Shown in pieces: positions 48,470 through 59,300 of a stretch of DNA of 64,000 nt. The notes beneath the pieces were generated by a model. The model did no database searches and was not told where the DNA came from. It was given only the letters and a program-made list of their open reading frames with translations. The stretch's first letter is position 1. Each line of letters starts with the position of its first letter. The stretch spans positions 1-64,000 of the forward strand of contig JAXQJY010000023.1 of assembly GCA_037042185.1 (NCBI GenBank), written 5' to 3'. This DNA is from Sordariomycetes sp. S80-01Y (Eukaryota; Ascomycota; Sordariomycetes). The position numbers and the translations under genes were made by a program.

Positions 48470-49395
48470 AGGCAAGTGACCGGGAAGAGGTCACAGACTC
48501 GTGGGATTGGCGCGAGGGTCTCCGGGATCATGAGGCTGCGATGGCGGCTAGACTCAGGTGCGCTGCCGATTTTCATTCAACTGCGCCGTTGGATGCGGAT
48601 GGGGAGCACCTTTGGGCGAGAAATCAGGCTCGTAATCAAGGACACGCGAGCGGATGGAGGGAGGTCGTCGAAAGAAATTAGAACGAGTCGGGGTCGGTGC
48701 CGCTGGCAGTGATGACGCGGGTGGGCTTGTCGGGCGAGTCTGCACTCCTCCATGGCAGTGCTGCACCCACATAACTGAACCTCAGGTAGGTACTTTGGCC
48801 TGAGCAGCCTAAGGGTAGGTACCTTAGTGCGTGGTAGGTTCGATACATCGCCAGTCTTGGATCCTGCCCGTCAAGAAACAAAGTATCTCAAGCACCCAGA
48901 AGCGAACATGGAGCCCGAAGTAGTCCAACCCAAATTTACTCGTGCGTTTGGCTGCCTTGGTTCCCGTTTGACGTCCGTAGCCCACCCTACCTAGGTACCT
49001 ACCTACCTGCCTACATCCCTAGCTACCTTACCCAGGTCGTAGGTAAGATAAGGTAGTAATCGCACTAGACTAGGTACCTTATCTTACATCACTACCTTAC
49101 AGCTAAGGTGAGGTAGTACTGAAAAGAGTATATGATGGAGCTGATGTTCTATTCTGCCCGTCTCAGTATGCACGACAGTGGGAGGTGGCGGGGTGGTCTA
49201 TCACTGGCAGCGCGTTACGGCCGAACAGTGGTGGGGCATTTCGACGCCTGTCCCTCGAACTCAGGTAAACAGTTTACTACACTACCTTACACCACTTGAT
49301 CTTCTGGCACTTGACCACTTATAGGGGCGTCCCACGAAGTCGCGCACAAAGAGCAGAATCCGGTATCCATCGGCGACTATTTTAAGGCCGCTCTC
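48470..49395. promoter_or_regulatory. divergent promoter CRAL-TRIO / DAM1 with AGGTAC repeats
   Basis: 926 bp between divergent starts. CTACCTAGGTACCTACCTAC-type repeats occur at 48,783-48,845 and 48,987-49,110. A perfect 13-bp inverted repeat pairs GTAAGATAAGGTA (49,043-49,055) with TACCTTATCTTAC (49,075-49,087). A GTAAACAGTTTAC palindrome lies at 49,265-49,277, 119 bp before the DAM1 start. Confidence 0.6.
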
Positions 49396-50114
49396 ATGTC
49401 ATACGAAACACCCGGATCGAGCGAGCGGAAGCGGTCTAACTCGCGAACGCGTCCCACAACACCACTACGACCGTCGTCGCGCTCGTCATTCCGCGATTCA
49501 GCCCGAGGCGCACGAGATGCCGAGAACTTGTTTCCCCTGAACACATTCGAGCCGGCGTTTGCTGAGCTCTCAGACGCCATGGCCGACCTTGAAGCCAACA
49601 TGATGCATTTCCAGCTTATGCACGAGAGTCTGGCACGGTTTGGCGAATCCTTCTCGAGTTTTCTCTACGGATTGAACATGAACGCTTTCTGCGTTGACTT
49701 CCCAGAGGTGGGTTGCATCCATCGACTTGAATTCAAAGCGCTGGCTAATTTTTTCTAGGCGCCTGTTGCCGAGTCGTTTCGCCGGGACCGACCTGAAGAA
49801 CCGCAGTCTCAACGCCCCAGCACAGCTCGCTCCGATAACGAAGGCGAGCTAACGTTCATGTAAAGGCTCCCGAAATGTCCTCACGAACCTCAATTCATTG
49901 GCTTACATCGTCCTATAGGACCACGGATACTTCATTTGTCGAAAATCCGCCATTGTCGGCCAAGCCAAGTACTAAAACATCGAACCCCACAACTCGTCAA
50001 TCTCGTCTGCCTTCGGCTCGAGGGTCGTCATCTTCATCAAGGGGAAGATCGGATACACGGGGAAGAGGTCGGCCTAGTGGGTTGGCTCGGGCGCGTGGAA
50101 GAGGCGTCAGGTGA
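49396..50114 (+). CDS. DAM1: DASH complex subunit Dam1
   Basis: Outer-kinetochore protein; the DASH/Dam1 ring couples chromosomes to spindle microtubules and is a target of Aurora B (Ipl1). Exons 49,396-49,707, 49,759-49,859 and 49,919-50,114 give 202 residues; introns are 51 and 59 nt. The conserved domain is at about 50-110: FAELSDAMADLEANMMHFQL, MHESLARFGESFSSFLYGLN and MNAFCVDFPE. After the second junction the sequence reads ELTFMTTDTSFVENPP. The tail is Ser/Arg-rich with RGRGRPSGLARARGRG, an unstructured basic tail suited to microtubule or DNA-charge contacts. Reading past the second donor would give an immediate TAA after TFM, so a short isoform is possible. Confidence 0.92.
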
Positions 50115-50217
50115 GGTTTCTAACCCTGGCAAGACCCTTTCCCCAACACGTGGCGGGATGGAGCGGCGGCCTTGGGTGCCTGCGCTCTTTCGTACGCTCG
50201 TGATTCCGGAGTAGAGC

Positions 50218-50689
50218 TCAGATAGTCATCTCAACCTCAGCTGTTGATTCGGTACGATCTCCCGGCCGGCCGTTGTCGGTCCAAAGCCCAACCGCAGCAT
50301 CAGCCTCTTTGTGGGTATAAGGGCCCTCTTTGAGCGCCTTGACTCTGCAAAACGGCTGTCAGGAACTAGGTACTCAAGATTAAACATGTGGCGGAGTACA
50401 CACCTCCGTTTATGCGGCTTCCCCCGCCGGTGCGCGATCAGAGTGGACTCGCTTTCGTAATACTTGGCGCATTCGACGCAGTAATGGCGACCAAGGGCTG
50501 GAAGATCTTCGGCGGCCTTTGTCTCTTGGAATTGCTTAAGGTGCTTGGGCGATTCGAGGTCGGCCTTGATCTGGTCGAGGTCTCTGTGCATCATTAGTTG
50601 CCGCAGTCGCAGGTAGTCCAATGTGTTCGGGTTGCGTACCGCGTTTTTCGCCGAGTTTTGGTAATGGTTCGTTTGTTAGTGACACCCAT
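50218..50689 (-). CDS. BUD20: C2H2 zinc-finger ribosome factor Bud20 (ZNF593)
   Basis: Shuttling factor for export and maturation of pre-60S ribosomal particles. Exons 50,640-50,689, 50,404-50,583 and 50,218-50,344 give 118 residues; introns are 56 and 59 nt. The basic N-terminus (MGVTNKRTITKTRRKTR) joins RDLDQIKADLES. The zinc finger is HYCVECAKYYESESTLIAHRRGKPHKRR, with Cys-X2-Cys and His-X5-His, at about residues 49-76, shown here by its key residues only. The C-terminus VKALKEGPYTHKEADAAVGL is the family signature. Length is close to the human and yeast proteins. The 3' end is 103 bp from that of DAM1, convergent. Confidence 0.92.
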
Positions 50690-52358
50690 GGTGCTGGCCG
50701 CGACTTTAGAGGACGCAGTGAACGGGATGGTGAGGTATGGTGAGGGGATCAGCGACCAGATATTAGAGATCGATAGGAATCCAGTCGACAATTTTTGGTG
50801 GAGATCCACGCAAGATAAGATAAGAGACACAATCGCAGTCGTGGTACAGGGTAAGATATGGAGTGCCGAGTACTGGTGGTTCGAACAGACCTCACTTCTG
50901 GTGCACTCTGGCGTACGAAGTGCTCGTTCTGCAAAGTATATGGGAGTGCATGTATTAGGTGTATTATCCAATTTGCAGAGTCGTTTTCTTCACACCCATT
51001 CACCGTGTTCCGAGTCATCACGTGGGACCACAGGCAGGAACAGTGAACGCGTGTTGGGTGTTGTAGGCCTGTAATCGCCGATATCATATGGCTGATATGG
51101 TTAACATTCGCATAGCAGGAGAATAAGGGTGCAACTATGAGTCCTAGACTGGGGTGGAATATACAATTCTTAATCGCGAGAACAAAGGAAAACCTCATCA
51201 CTAGCCTTCATCCGCATCGGCCTTAGATTTAGCTACCGGCGAAACCCGCGCTGTGGGGTCATCTACCTGCGACGACAACTTGCCGTCGTCGGAGATCGAG
51301 CCTTAGGTCCGAGGTCAGCTCGCATTTGCGAGGCTGCGGGCGGATCCCGGCGCAAAGCCGAGGCCAGCTGTCTTGAAGGAGACGCTTGCAAACGTCCGAC
51401 CGCACATGGTAGCAGGACAAGGGCGGCTTTGGCCCTGTGGGTAGACGCCTTGTCCGCGAGTATGGAAAACGAAAGCCTGGACAAAGCTCGAGACAGCTAG
51501 CCGATCCCGAGCCGAGAAGATGTCGGCCGAGCTCTCGGCGAAACTCGAATCGCAGCTGCTGCGACGAAATGTGACGACTTGTGTAAGATTCCACTAGGTA
51601 CGTGAGGAATTCTGCTCAACTGTACTGGTGCCTCACAGCGAGTGCGCAAATGTACGGGGTCGAAATCGCGATTCGGCCAGAGCAAGTTGGGGAAGAAGAT
51701 TGACGTCGACCTGACGCTTCACATGCCCACGCAACTGATCGGGATCCCCGCCACTGACAATCGCGTTACTGTGCCCAGTGCGTCGAAAGTGGGACGCGCA
51801 GGGCAAAGCCGCCCGGGAGAAAGAAGCTCACAGTGGACGTCCCGCGGGTAAGCAAGGCATATGTGTCGGCTGGGTCGGGCTGTCCAAACACGCGCAACCG
51901 TGCTATTTGGGAATTTTTGGTGGTAGACAGATAGCCATAGTGAGAAGAAGACTGAATCAAGGACTGCAGAAGCGCTCTCTCTCAAGTCCGGACGACACGA
52001 GGCCTGTATTCCTGTCGCCGGCCCAGAGGAGGTTCGGCTGCCATGACGGGTTTGCAGATGGCGGATTATTTTCTCGAGCATCGTGATTGGCCTAGGCCCC
52101 GGCCATCTTGGAGAGATTCTCCAGTCGTTGCCGGCGCGTTGCCAGCCCCACCCTTCGGTCACCTCGCTCGCTCGGCATCTCCATGGGAGCATCTCTGGCA
52201 AAAACACCTCTCCACCTCCGCCTACATCCTTTTCCTCTCTCTATCCTCTCAACCCTCAGCTGCTGGGCTTGACTGACCTCTGACCCTCAAAAAGTCGCTG
52301 TCTTTGGCCTCAGATCCTCTCCTCTCTTTCCCAATTGACCCTGAACCGAGCGCCCATC
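50690..52358. promoter_or_regulatory. 1.7-kb divergent region BUD20 / aconitase
   Basis: No gene recognised. Open frames on both strands (for example minus 51,719-52,207) are biased but match nothing. The last 130 bp before the aconitase start are strongly pyrimidine-rich, typical of a highly expressed fungal leader. A long upstream region would allow carbon-source regulation of aconitase; no specific site was identified. Confidence 0.45.
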
Positions 52359-55300
52359 ATGCTCGCGACAAAGCAGCTTGTCGGGGGCCTTGCCCGGGCT
52401 CGTGGCCTCACCGGCGCTGCCACAAGCGTACGCCGGATGGCCACTGTCTCCGACTCTCCCCTGGACCGTAAGGTGCGTATTGAAATCTCACGGAACTCTC
52501 GTCAACGTTACGTGAACGCTAATCTTCGCGCGCAGGTTCGCCAGAACAACTGGGAGGACAACAACTTCATCAACTACAAGAAGATGTCCGAGAATCTCGC
52601 CGTCGTCCGTGCCCGTCTGAACCGCCCTCTAACATACGCCGAGAAGATTCTCTACTCTCACTTGGACGATCCTCATGGCCAGGACATCCAGCGTGGCAAG
52701 TCTTATCTCAAGCTGCGCCCTGATCGCGTGGCCTGTCAAGATGCCACCGCTCAGATGGCTATCCTTCAGTTCATGTCTGCAGGCATGGACAGTGTGCAGA
52801 ACCCTACCACTGTACACTGTGATCACTTGATTGAGGCTCAAATTGGCGGCGCCAAGGACCTTGAGCGTGCCATCGGCATCAACAAGGAGGTCTACGATTT
52901 CTTGTCTACCGCCTGTGCCAAGTACAACATTGGTTTCTGGCGCCCTGGTTCTGGTATTATTCACCAAATTCTTCTCGAGAACTATGCTTTCCCCGGTGGT
53001 CTCCTGATTGGCACCGACTCTCATACCCCCAACGGCGGTGGTCTTGGCATGGCTGCCATCGGTTAGTCGCCTTCTGCAACATACGGATATCAAATTAACT
53101 CCCTACAGGTGTCGGTGGTGCTGATGCTGTGGACGTCATGTCAAACCTGCCTTGGGAGCTGAAGGCCCCGAACGTAATTGGTGTTAAACTCACTGGGTCC
53201 ATGAGCGGATGGACATCTCCTAAGGGTAAGTCTTGTCTCAAAAAAGAAACGTATTATGACGAAGTTTCTCCTAACCTGGTGTTTAGATATCATTCTCAAG
53301 GTCGCTGACATTCTGACTGTCAAGGGTGGTACTGGAGCGTGCGTTATTTCCCAAACCCGCGGAACGGCTCCTTGCACAATATGCTAACAATCCGAAGTAT
53401 CGTAGAGTACCACGGCGAGGGTCTGAAGGCCATCTCAGCCACGGGCATGGGTACCGTGTGTAACATGTAAGTCTTTGAGAACTTGACTTACCGCGAGGTC
53501 TGAGCTAATTGTTCGTAGGGGGTATGTTCCTTTTTTCTTTCTCGATTCACACTTGATGCACAAACAGCCTTGAGCCAACACACGAGACACGCACAATTAA
53601 AAAGAACCGATCAGCAGCCGCATGAGCCGCAAAGCATAGCTCCGCGCCGTATCGCAGGTCGGCCGCAAGATTGAGCCACCGTTCTTTATGCTTGGCCACG
53701 TCTCGACTCAGACACTACAAGGAAACAGCTTTGTCAGTGGGCGTACGTCATCAACTGAGACCAGCCGAGATACTTTTGCAGTCCTCGGTTGCGTCAATGA
53801 GACGACCCGGCTCCTCGGTGTTGCGCTCTGCAACTTGCCTCTGGTCTGTCACCTGAGAGTCAATGGGGCAGTCAAGGGTATGCATGTATACCAAGGCGCT
53901 GGGCGGCAGAAATGTACAGCCTCATCTCCGTCGTTTCCCCAGCGCCTTTATGCGTCTACTCTCGACTGTCCTCGGCCTACAAAGACCCCGTGTTTCCTTC
54001 GCGTTGTCGAAACGGCACGAGCTAGGCCAGAGCCTCTTGTGCTTCCAACGAAGCTTACTAGAACGCTGTGTTAGATTTGACAGACTTTGCCATTTCTTGC
54101 AGCGTTGCGATAGTACTGTGTTCGTGGATCATCGTGTGCTGGCTCTCTGTTGATTGCTTGTCCCTGATCAAGGCGACCAATTAATCACCCCTCTCTTTGC
54201 ATCTTTGCAGCAAGTATGCTAATCCATTCTCAGTGCTGAAATCGGCGCCACCACCTCCGTCTTTGAGTTCGGCGACAAGATGTACGACTATCTCAAGGCT
54301 ACGAAGCGCCAGGAGATCGGTGATTTCGCTCGCGCTTACGCTCACGAGCTTAAGGCCGACCAGGGCGCTGAGTACGACCAGCTCATTGAGATCAACCTCT
54401 CCGAGCTCGAGCCCCACATCAACGGTCCTTTCACCCCCGATCTCGGTACCCCGATCTCCAAATTCAGCCAAGCTGTGAAGGAGAATGGCTGGCCGGAGGA
54501 GCTCAAGGTCGGCCTGATCGGCTCCTGCACCAACTCTTCATACGAGGATATGTCTCGCGCCGCCTCCATTGCTCGTGACGCGCTCGACCACGGTCTCAAG
54601 GCTAAGTCAGCGTTCACTGTCACGCCTGGTTCTGAGCAAATTCGCGCGACCATCGAGCGTGATGGCCAGCTCCAAACTTTTGAGGAGTTTGGCGGTATGG
54701 TTCTTGCCAACGCCTGTGGTCCCTGCATCGGGCAGTGGGACCGCAAGGACGTCCAAAAGGGAGAGGCCAACTCTATCCTTTCGTCTTACAACCGCAATTT
54801 CACTGGTCGCAACGACGGAAACCCGGCCACTCACTCCTTCGTTACCTCCCCCGATCTGGTCGTTGCCTTGACCATTGCTGGCACCCTCCACTTCAACCCC
54901 CTGACCGACAAGCTCAAGGACAAGGATGGGAACGAGTTCCTTCTCAAGGCCCCAACCGGCGACGGCCTTCCATCTCGTGGCTACGATCCCGGTAACGACA
55001 CCTACCAGGCTCCTCCCAAGGATCGCGCCAGCGTCAACGTCGCTGTCTCGCCTACTTCGGACCGCCTTCAAGTTCTCGAGCCTTTTGCCCCTTGGGATGG
55101 CAAGGACGCTCTAGATGTTCCTATTCTTATCAAGGCTCAAGGCAAGACTACCACCGACCACATCTCCATGGCTGGTCCTTGGTTGAAGTACCGTGGTCAT
55201 CTTGATAACATCTCCAACAACATGTTGATTGGTGCTATCAATGAGGCCAACGGCGAGGCCAACAAGATCCAGAACTACTCCACTGGTGAATGGGACGCTG

Positions 55301-55867
55301 TGCCCGCCGTTGCCCGCGATTACAAGAAGAAGGGTATTAAGTGGGTCGTCATCGGCGTAAGTACCTCCTTTTGCCCTTTGAATCCCTCCCCAGTTTTGAT
55401 AGTTGCCCTCTTGACGGATCAGCACTTGGCCAAGAAATGACTAACGGACTTGCAGGATTGGAACTATGGCGAAGGAAGCAGCCGTGAGCACGCTGCCCTG
55501 GAGCCTCGTCACCTCGGTGGTCTTGCTATCATTACTCGATCTTTCGCTCGCATCCACGAGACCAATTTGAAGAAGCAGGGCATGCTGCCTTTGACCTTCG
55601 CCGACCCTGCGGACTACGACAAGGTCAAGCCAGAAGATAGGGTATGTTTCTTTCCTTTCGAGGTTGGGAGGCTTCCGCTAATCAAATAAACAGGTCGACA
55701 TCCTCGCGACCGAACTCGCAGTTGGCAAGCCTGTTACCATGGTTGTTCACCCTAAGGACGGCAAGCCGTTCAACGTCAAACTCGAGCACACCTTCAACGA
55801 GCCCCAGATTGAGTGGTTCAAGAACGGCAGTGCACTCAACACCATGGCCAAGGCCCAAAAGGCGTAG
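52359..55867 (+). CDS. ACO1: mitochondrial aconitate hydratase
   Basis: Iron-sulphur enzyme of the citric acid cycle that isomerises citrate to isocitrate in the mitochondrial matrix. Nine exons: 52,359-52,472; 52,536-53,061; 53,109-53,225; 53,287-53,338; 53,398-53,466; 53,519-53,521; 54,234-55,356; 55,456-55,641; 55,694-55,867. They give 787 residues, the usual length. The presequence is [20 protein letters not shown]. Signatures include [20 protein letters not shown], the cluster cysteines in [18 protein letters not shown] and [11 protein letters not shown], and [34 protein letters not shown]. Exon 6 is only GGG: it is required to give [12 protein letters not shown]. The intron after it is 712 nt, far longer than any other here. 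The 63-nt first intron is in frame but removing it restores [15 protein letters not shown]. Confidence 0.92.
53522..54233 (+). other. unusually long (712-nt) aconitase intron
   Basis: Begins GTATGT and ends TATGCTAATCCATTCTCAG, so a good branch site lies close to the acceptor. The inside contains a 128-codon open frame (53,688-54,074) with no family resemblance, and no obvious inverted or terminal repeats. Introns elsewhere in the window are mostly 47-90 nt and at most 149 nt. Whether it arose by insertion or carries a regulatory element cannot be told from sequence alone. Confidence 0.7.
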
Positions 55868-56523
55868 AGGCTGTTCACGACTGACGAAATGATTGAAAGG
55901 GAGATGGAACCTCGAAGGAAAGGCCCATGAGCTCTGAGTGAAGAAGAGGACTAAGACATATATCCCGCATGGCGAAGTGGCACGGAGAACATGGGGGAAA
56001 TCACTTCATTATTTCCTAGGGGCCAAGCTTCGAAACCTTGTTCCTGTGTTATGCTTGGTCTGTTGGCGCCATGATTTCAAGTACCTGTACAGAATACAAA
56101 ATGTTCAAAATATTGCAACCTTGATCACAGTGTTTTTAGCGATTTGCCTCTGGCAACTTTTCCACACCAAAATAATTCTGTGAGGAAAGGCTCACAATCA
56201 GAGCCCGAGGTGATGACAGGAGCGCCAGGTCACGTGTCGATAAGAGGACCTGGACTTGGCATGCGTGCTAATCTTCAAGATTCCGACCGGCGCGAACACG
56301 TCTTCCATGCAGCAAACAGGAGTCAACACCCGATCCCAATCGACGTCGCACCTTTTACCAGTCATAGACGAGCACGCCGGCATGAACTAGCGGATGCTAT
56401 ACAGCACGAAGCGAGCTAGAAAGTATTGGGAACGCACCCTTTTCCCGTATTTGCATCATCGAAGACCTCTCCCGCCTCGCGACGATCTCGAACACGAGCC
56501 TTCGGAGGCACATCGTGTTCGCC
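55868..56523. other. intergenic region aconitase / RBD2
   Basis: 656 bp between two genes on the same strand: aconitase 3' UTR and the rhomboid promoter. No additional feature seen. Confidence 0.45.
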
Positions 56524-57488
56524 ATGCCTAGCATACAAGGCTTCAGTGCCTTTCGAGCGCGTTCCTACGTCTTGAGACTTCCGCTCTTCACCCGCGTTAT
56601 AGTCGTGGTCATATTCGCGGTGTGGGTGCTGGGTTTGCAAAATATGTGGGATCTTCAGCAATGGGGTGCTTTGATACCGTCACAAATCACCTTTGCTACA
56701 GGTACGTGCACATTCGAATTTATCACGATAAAGAGGCGCTGTTTATCTGACCTTGTTTGTAGCGCACCGATTATCGACATTTCCTCTTATACATCTCAAC
56801 TTCTTCCACTGCATTGTTAACATCATTGCCCTTACACCCCTAATGGAGAGGTTCGAAAGCGAGTATGGTACCTTGACTACATTGGCGCTCTTTTTCGGAC
56901 GTACGTATCATATTGTCTGCCACGCTACCGTTGAATCTAGACTGACTTGGCAGCCCTCACGTCGGTCCCGGCGGTTTTGTACCTGGTCATAGAAAGGTTC
57001 ATTTTCCGAGCAGATACCGGCATCATGGGAGCTAGTATCTGGGTGTTCTTGCTGTTGGGGATGGAGGCAATCCGAACTTTCAAGACGAACCCTTATCTTG
57101 TGATCGGGACACATCATATCCCGACGTGGACGACACCTTTGCTCTTAATATTTGCTGTCGCTGTCTTGATGCCTGGGACCAGTTTATTAGGACACTTATG
57201 TGGTGTAGCCATGGGATACTTTGGTAAGCCTCAACCTTTCGATAGCTATCTCAATGTCAGGGCTAATCTCTCGATGCAGCCGGCCTCGGATACATCAAAT
57301 ATCTAGCTCCCCCTGAGTGGGCACTCCGTTGGGCAGAGTCTCGCCTTAACCTTCTCGCCATTTTACCCCACTATGTCAGCATAGACCAGAAAACCTACGG
57401 GCGCTTCGGCGTTCTACCGACAAGCAACCGCAGTGGAGGCAGCGCAGCGACCGAATTGGTGGGGAGCACCCAGCGTTTGGGACCTTGA
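56524..57488 (+). CDS. RBD2: rhomboid family intramembrane protein Rbd2
   Basis: Golgi/endosomal rhomboid serine protease family; in fission yeast and Aspergillus the homologue takes part in activation of the SREBP oxygen/sterol sensor. Exons 56,524-56,701, 56,763-56,900, 56,954-57,223 and 57,280-57,488 give 264 residues. Helices include VIVVVIFAVWVLGLQNMW, LIHLNFFHCIVNIIALTPLM, LTSVPAVLYLVIERFIF and TPLLLIFAVAVLMPGTSLLG. The catalytic serine lies in MGASIWVFLLLG and the histidine in GHLCGVAMGYF. The residue after the serine is Ile where many rhomboids have Gly or Ala. Introns are 53-61 nt with consensus borders. Confidence 0.87.
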
Positions 57489-57758
57489 GGGATATGCTGG
57501 ATGATTGTTGTCGTTTGAGACGAGGCAATCACGAGCTGGTCATTGTTGTACACTAGTATGTATAGAGGTGGAGACTGGGATTTCGTCTTCAGTACGCTTC
57601 GTGGCATTTCGGGCGGGGTTTGGTGTTGTCTGCATCTTTATGGGATCATCTTCGTTGAATCATTCGACTCGTTCTATCTTATCTGAGCTGATGCTCCCTC
57701 GAATTTAACTGACGCTAGAACTATGCGTCGCTCCAGACCGCTGGGTGGTCTACCCCGA

Positions 57759-58459
57759 CTACATCTTCGACTTGATCTCCTCGTGGAGAGCCTTCAGCTT
57801 ATCCATATCAGGGGAGGTCGAGTTCCATCGGATGCCAAGTCCTTCATCTTCATTTGGCTTGGGGATCTATTAGGTGAGTCAGTGCAAAACCTTCGGCAAA
57901 GGGGGCTGCTTGCGGATCTTTACCATGTGGAAATGGACCTGATTCACAGTTAGCGATGTATAATATGAGGAAACCCGGGTACTCACATGATCGACTTCCT
58001 GGTGCGCAATACGACCGTTGTTTTGAAGAACATTGTAGTTTACAGCGCCAGATGCATTGACAACCTTCTTCAAAACAGGCTGAAACGCTCTCATTAGCCC
58101 AGTCCAAGTGCATACCTATTTCTTCAAGAACTCACGAGCACCTCGCTCAATTGGTCATCCGGGATGTCGGAGAGCTTCGCACCGTGGTGCTTGGGAATGA
58201 CAAGCTTAGGGGGAGGTCAGTAAAGTGGAGCGGCCGCTTCGAAGGGGAGTATATATACAGCATGACCCTTGGCCAAGGGACCAATGTCAAGGAAGGCGAG
58301 TGTCTTTTCGCTCTCAAATAGCTTGAAGCTAGGGATCTCGCCTAGGAATGTCAGCAATACAGTCGCCATTGCCAACATCACGCCAACAGCTGAAGGATGA
58401 AGCGTGAGTTTTGCGGCTCGAGACGTACCCTTGATGATGCGGCAAAAGATGCAAGACAT
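57759..58459 (-). CDS. HNT1: HIT-family nucleotide-binding protein Hnt1
   Basis: Histidine-triad hydrolase (adenosine 5'-monophosphoramidase, HINT type), cytosolic or nuclear. Six exons: 58,429-58,459; 58,259-58,341; 58,136-58,204; 57,987-58,079; 57,924-57,938; 57,759-57,866. They give 132 residues. The start MSCIFCRIIKGEIPSFKLFE is typical, then LAFLDIGPLAKGHALVIPKH. The catalytic triad HVHFH sits across the junction between exon 4 (ends HQEVDH) and the 15-nt exon 5 (VHFHM), followed by IPKPNEDEGLGIRW. A six-exon layout for 132 residues is intron-dense. The gene is divergent from MOG1 and its stop is 270 bp from that of RBD2. Confidence 0.9.
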
Positions 58460-59300
58460 GCTTAATGTACCCGCCAGAGTTCGCGGCTTGCTGTATCGTG
58501 AGAAAAATGTTCAGCTTTTGGTTGAGAAGAAATGTGTAGCTTAGGAGAAACAGTAATACGGAGCTCATAAACTCCTCAAGTGGAGTTTGAGTCGCGGGGA
58601 TGTGACGCAGCCGTTCGGCAACGGGACACGATGAGAATAACAATTATCAAGGGTATATTCAGTAATTGCAGGAAACTTGAGATGGAGTGGGACCTCCCAT
58701 CGAACTCACCTCTTGCCTTTTACCAGATGTGACCGTGGGATTGGCCCAACAAACTCCACTCCCTTAATCTTTGGAACGTTTCGCTCATAACTCATGAGTT
58801 CGAGGCTATTGTTTTGCACTCGCCGCATTCTTTTTTTTGGGGGGAGGCCGGGGGTTGTCATTTCTTTCCGTTTTATGTTTATCTTTCTGGTCCTATTAGC
58901 CTCTATTTTTCTTTCCTATAGCATTTTGGTTCTTTTCCCAGCGAGCCACGGACACTGTGTGGTTATCCCCTCCCATGAAAATTCCATGGCTCTGTGAGAG
59001 TGTTTCGACCACGGTGGGATGAAGCGGCACATATCGTCATAACAGGCCCGGAGCTACTGGTCAGCACAGCTTTACCCCACCATTCCACTTTCCAAGTCAG
59101 TGCCAGTGCATTGCGCAAAGCGAGGCTTAGCTTGGTAATAGAACATAAAACCTAACATGCGCATGAACCGACTTTCCTGTTCGCACCCGATCTCTCGCCC
59201 TGACTCCCGAATCTCTTAACAGATACGACTTGACTTGCCGCCGCCTTCATATCCAACCTTACCCTACAACCAAACACCAGCTTTGCGCCCAACCACCACC
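58460..59300. promoter_or_regulatory. divergent promoter HNT1 / MOG1
   Basis: 841 bp between divergent starts. A TTTTTTTTGGGGGGAGG run lies near 58,830-58,848. No gene or named site recognised. Confidence 0.4.

Noticed and set aside
51719-52207. 162-codon minus frame between BUD20 and aconitase
   Set aside because: No family resemblance, irregular composition and no conserved motif; probably chance in GC-rich promoter DNA.
53688-54074. 128-codon plus frame inside the long aconitase intron
   Set aside because: No family resemblance; more easily explained as chance within a 712-nt intron.
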